Origin: JAVJRN01 sp040218415
Lineage (GTDB): Bacteria > Bacteroidota > Bacteroidia > Cytophagales > Cyclobacteriaceae
Reading direction: 5' to 3'
Length of the DNA stretch: 64,000 nucleotides
NCBI GenBank assembly: GCA_040218415.1
Contig: JAVJRN010000065.1
Span: 10,793 to 74,792, forward strand
Positions 62,531-64,000 of this stretch are shown here, one piece after another; position 1 is the first letter of the stretch, and each line of letters starts with the position of its first letter. Below the pieces are notes generated by a model, which did no database searches, was not told where the DNA came from, and saw only the letters and a list, made by a program, of their open reading frames with translations. The position numbers were made by a program, and so were the translations under genes.

Positions 62531-63667
62531 TTAGGACAATTCCTTAATCACCTCATTGAGACCAATGGCTTCAATATTTTCTTCGAGAGGAAACCTGTTA
62601 TCGGCGAAGGTCACCACAAAGTTTCTTTGTGCTCCAATATCAGCAATGGCCAGTCGATTACCCTTGGTTAATTTGGGCGCCAGCGTATATTTAATTTCTA
62701 TGGAAGCCATAGTTTTCGAACCATCTGACAGTACCAGATCTACTTCTGATCCATCATGCGTTCGGTAAAAGTTGTATTCATACTTGTTGCCAAGCTGTCC
62801 TTTGATTTGTTGCACTACAAAATTCTCCCATGAGCTTCCGAGTACTGGGTGTCCTGAGACATCCTCGAACGAGGATATTTTCAATAGCGAATGGAGTAGG
62901 CCTGTGTCCTTGAAAAAAGTTTTGGGTGTTTTGGTAATTCTCTTTTTCACGTTGGTATAATATGGCTCCAAGACATCAATGATAAATGCCCCCTCCAGAA
63001 ATTCTAAATATCTCTTGAGGGTAGGAGAGGTGAGCCCAAGTGATTTAGCAAAATTAGACGCATTCCATAACGCACCCGTATTATGCGCTAACATACGAAG
63101 TAAATTGTTGAGTAGTCTTGGATTGGCGTTGAGTCCAAGTTGTGGAAGATCTCTTTGAATATAGGTGCCAAGAAGCTGATTTCTCCAAACTGCGCTTTGC
63201 TTATTCGACTTGGCAAGATATGATTGTGGAAAGCCTCCTCTGAGCCATAATTTTGAAATATCGTCCACTTCGTTGGTTAAAAAAGATGGCAGCCCCAAGT
63301 AGGCGACTCTACCTGCAAGGGATTCTGCCGTTTTTCTGATAAGAGAAGGAGCTGCCGATCCGAGTAATATAAATCTACCCGGTCGTCTGTCTTCATCTAT
63401 GATAGATCTGAGCAGCGGAAACAGTTGCGGGATCAATTGTACCTCATCAATGATAATCGTACGATCTTTATTTGATCTTAGGAAAAGTCCTGGGTTGCTC
63501 AGTTGACTGAGCCCAATATCTGATTCCAAGTCTATATATATCGCTTGATTATCTGTAATTTGTTTAGCAAGTGTTGTTTTGCCTATTTGTCGTGGGCCGA
63601 TAATGCCCACAGCTGGAAACTGCTCAAGTAATTCGGTAAGCTCGACGGTGGATTGTCTCTCAATCAT
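62531..63667 (-). CDS. DUF4143 AAA-family ATPase
   Basis: From the ATG at 63667 the 378-residue protein has an AAA_14-type P-loop (VGIIGPRQIGKTTLAKQI), an acidic Walker B (TIIIDEVQLIPQLFPLLRSIIDE), GSAAPSLIRKTAESLAGRV, and a C-terminal DUF4143 domain (SVNNL... LVLSDGSKTMASIEIKYTL). These proteins are often horizontally transferred and of unknown function. An ATG at 63706 would add 13 residues; the downstream one fits known starts. Two palindromes lie just upstream of the start. The gene stands alone. Confidence 0.88.
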   Translation of the reverse strand: MIERQSTVELTELLEQFPAVGIIGPRQIGKTTLAKQITDNQAIYIDLESDIGLSQLSNPGLFLRSNKDRTIIIDEVQLIPQLFPLLRSIIDEDRRPGRFILLGSAAPSLIRKTAESLAGRVAYLGLPSFLTNEVDDISKLWLRGGFPQSYLAKSNKQSAVWRNQLLGTYIQRDLPQLGLNANPRLLNNLLRMLAHNTGALWNASNFAKSLGLTSPTLKRYLEFLEGAFIIDVLEPYYTNVKKRITKTPKTFFKDTGLLHSLLKISSFEDVSGHPVLGSSWENFVVQQIKGQLGNKYEYNFYRTHDGSEVDLVLSDGSKTMASIEIKYTLAPKLTKGNRLAIADIGAQRNFVVTFADNRFPLEENIEAIGLNEVIKELS

Positions 63668-63668
63668 A

Positions 63669-63759
63669 ACCGTAAATTTAAACCAATGATTTAAAATTAC
63701 GGTCATAAATATTTAAAATACACCGTAAATTTAAAGTGTTAATTTAAATATACGGTGTA
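63669..63759 (-). promoter_or_regulatory. Two paired palindromes (four half-sites) upstream of the DUF4143 gene
   Basis: Four half-sites of the accgtaaatttaaa type occur as two inverted repeats: 63669-63682 with 63690-63703 (13 of 14 match, 7-nt loop) and 63719-63735 with 63743-63759 (16 of 17 match, 7-nt loop). Their centres are 53 bp apart, about five helical turns. This is the layout of an operator bound by a dimeric regulator or two dimers. The regulator is unknown. Confidence 0.7.
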
Positions 63760-63800
63760 AAAATAATCATAGGATAGCTGAAAAGCCTTCTTTAATAAGC

Positions 63801-64000
63801 TCAATCAATGATTCTCAACTTTGCGAAGGCGAGCAGTAGTTTTTTATCTCCTGCCTTGCCAAAATTAACCCTTGCCTTTTTATTGCTTCCATCTTCATCA
63901 ATTTCTATCACCTTACCAAAACCGAATTTCGGATGTTCGATTTTCATTCCAACGGCCAAAGCACCCGTATCACTTGCTACAAAATCGGAGCTTGGCGTAT
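63801..64000 (-). CDS. C-terminus of a UvrD/PcrA-type DNA helicase (partial)
   Basis: The minus-strand frame, open to the window edge, ends ALAVGMKIEHPKFGFGKVIEID, then ARVNFGKAGDKKLLLAFAKLRIID-stop. This matches the C-terminal Tudor-like domain of PcrA/UvrD helicases, which has (V/I)EHPKFGxGKV and KRLLLxFAKLxII. The gene begins beyond the window. It acts in DNA repair and replication-conflict resolution. The identity is strong, the extent is unknown here. Confidence 0.85.
   Translation of the reverse strand, partial: TPSSDFVASDTGALAVGMKIEHPKFGFGKVIEIDEDGSNKKARVNFGKAGDKKLLLAFAKLRIID

Overview
The window looks like a chromosomal segment of a Bacteroidota bacterium, most likely a marine or soil member of the Cytophagales (inference). 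The signs are a TonB-dependent receptor with an N-terminal carboxypeptidase-regulatory-like domain, two sensor-kinase/LytTR-regulator pairs, many signal peptides and lipoproteins, starts without Shine-Dalgarno motifs, promoters resembling TAnnTTTG, and a moderately AT-rich composition. One tRNA gene (tRNA-Lys, anticodon TTT) is present. No rRNA, CRISPR array, complete insertion sequence or integrase was seen.

Left part (1-14,150): the tail of a SirB1-type protein, a FAS1 lipoprotein, a sensor kinase/LytTR pair followed by a GH31 glycosidase lipoprotein, a TonB-dependent receptor divergent from a second kinase/LytTR pair, a YedK-type SRAP protein, a BatE-like TPR/SH3 protein, tRNA-Lys and an XRE regulator.

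Membrane-maintenance and polyamine-type locus (14,260-29,298): co-oriented genes for a YbjN-like protein, PspA, a YqiJ-like OB-fold membrane protein, a YqiK-type flotillin, a 1,628-residue AAA ATPase, a 49-residue membrane peptide, a DUF4178 protein, a lipoprotein, a DUF350 membrane protein and a membrane-anchored spermidine-synthase-like enzyme. A DUF2461 protein follows. Facing them on the minus strand are SpeD (S-adenosylmethionine decarboxylase) and a second spermidine-synthase paralogue whose active-site motifs are lost. The set suggests envelope-stress remodelling coupled to decarboxylated-SAM chemistry at the membrane. This is the most striking conserved-looking system in the window.

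Middle (29,300-50,276): mostly housekeeping and envelope genes: galE and a glycosyltransferase, a GNAT protein, a TPR protein, YigZ, an RNase D-like exonuclease, an NhaC antiporter, an FAD oxidoreductase, pirin, a second glycosyltransferase, MscS, a VRR-NUC nuclease, an SGNH hydrolase, an acyltransferase with cNMP-binding domains, and a four-repeat secreted protein.

Accessory island (about 50,380-61,970): some ten small modules, all on the plus strand, several separated by imperfect inverted-repeat elements like those between gene cassettes. They are a broken PIN toxin with its partner, an HNH protein overlapping a deiminase-like enzyme, a Septu-like ATPase/HNH pair, a HELLH protein, a PIN toxin with a small partner, a frameshifted MazF with antitoxin, HigBA, a TIR protein, a DUF2786-like protein and a broken ParE. 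Two 360-bp copies of a REP-associated transposase remnant lie inside. No integrase is visible.

Right edge (61,977-64,000): a secreted protein, a DUF4143 ATPase with paired palindromes upstream of its start, and the C-terminus of a UvrD/PcrA helicase that runs out of the window.
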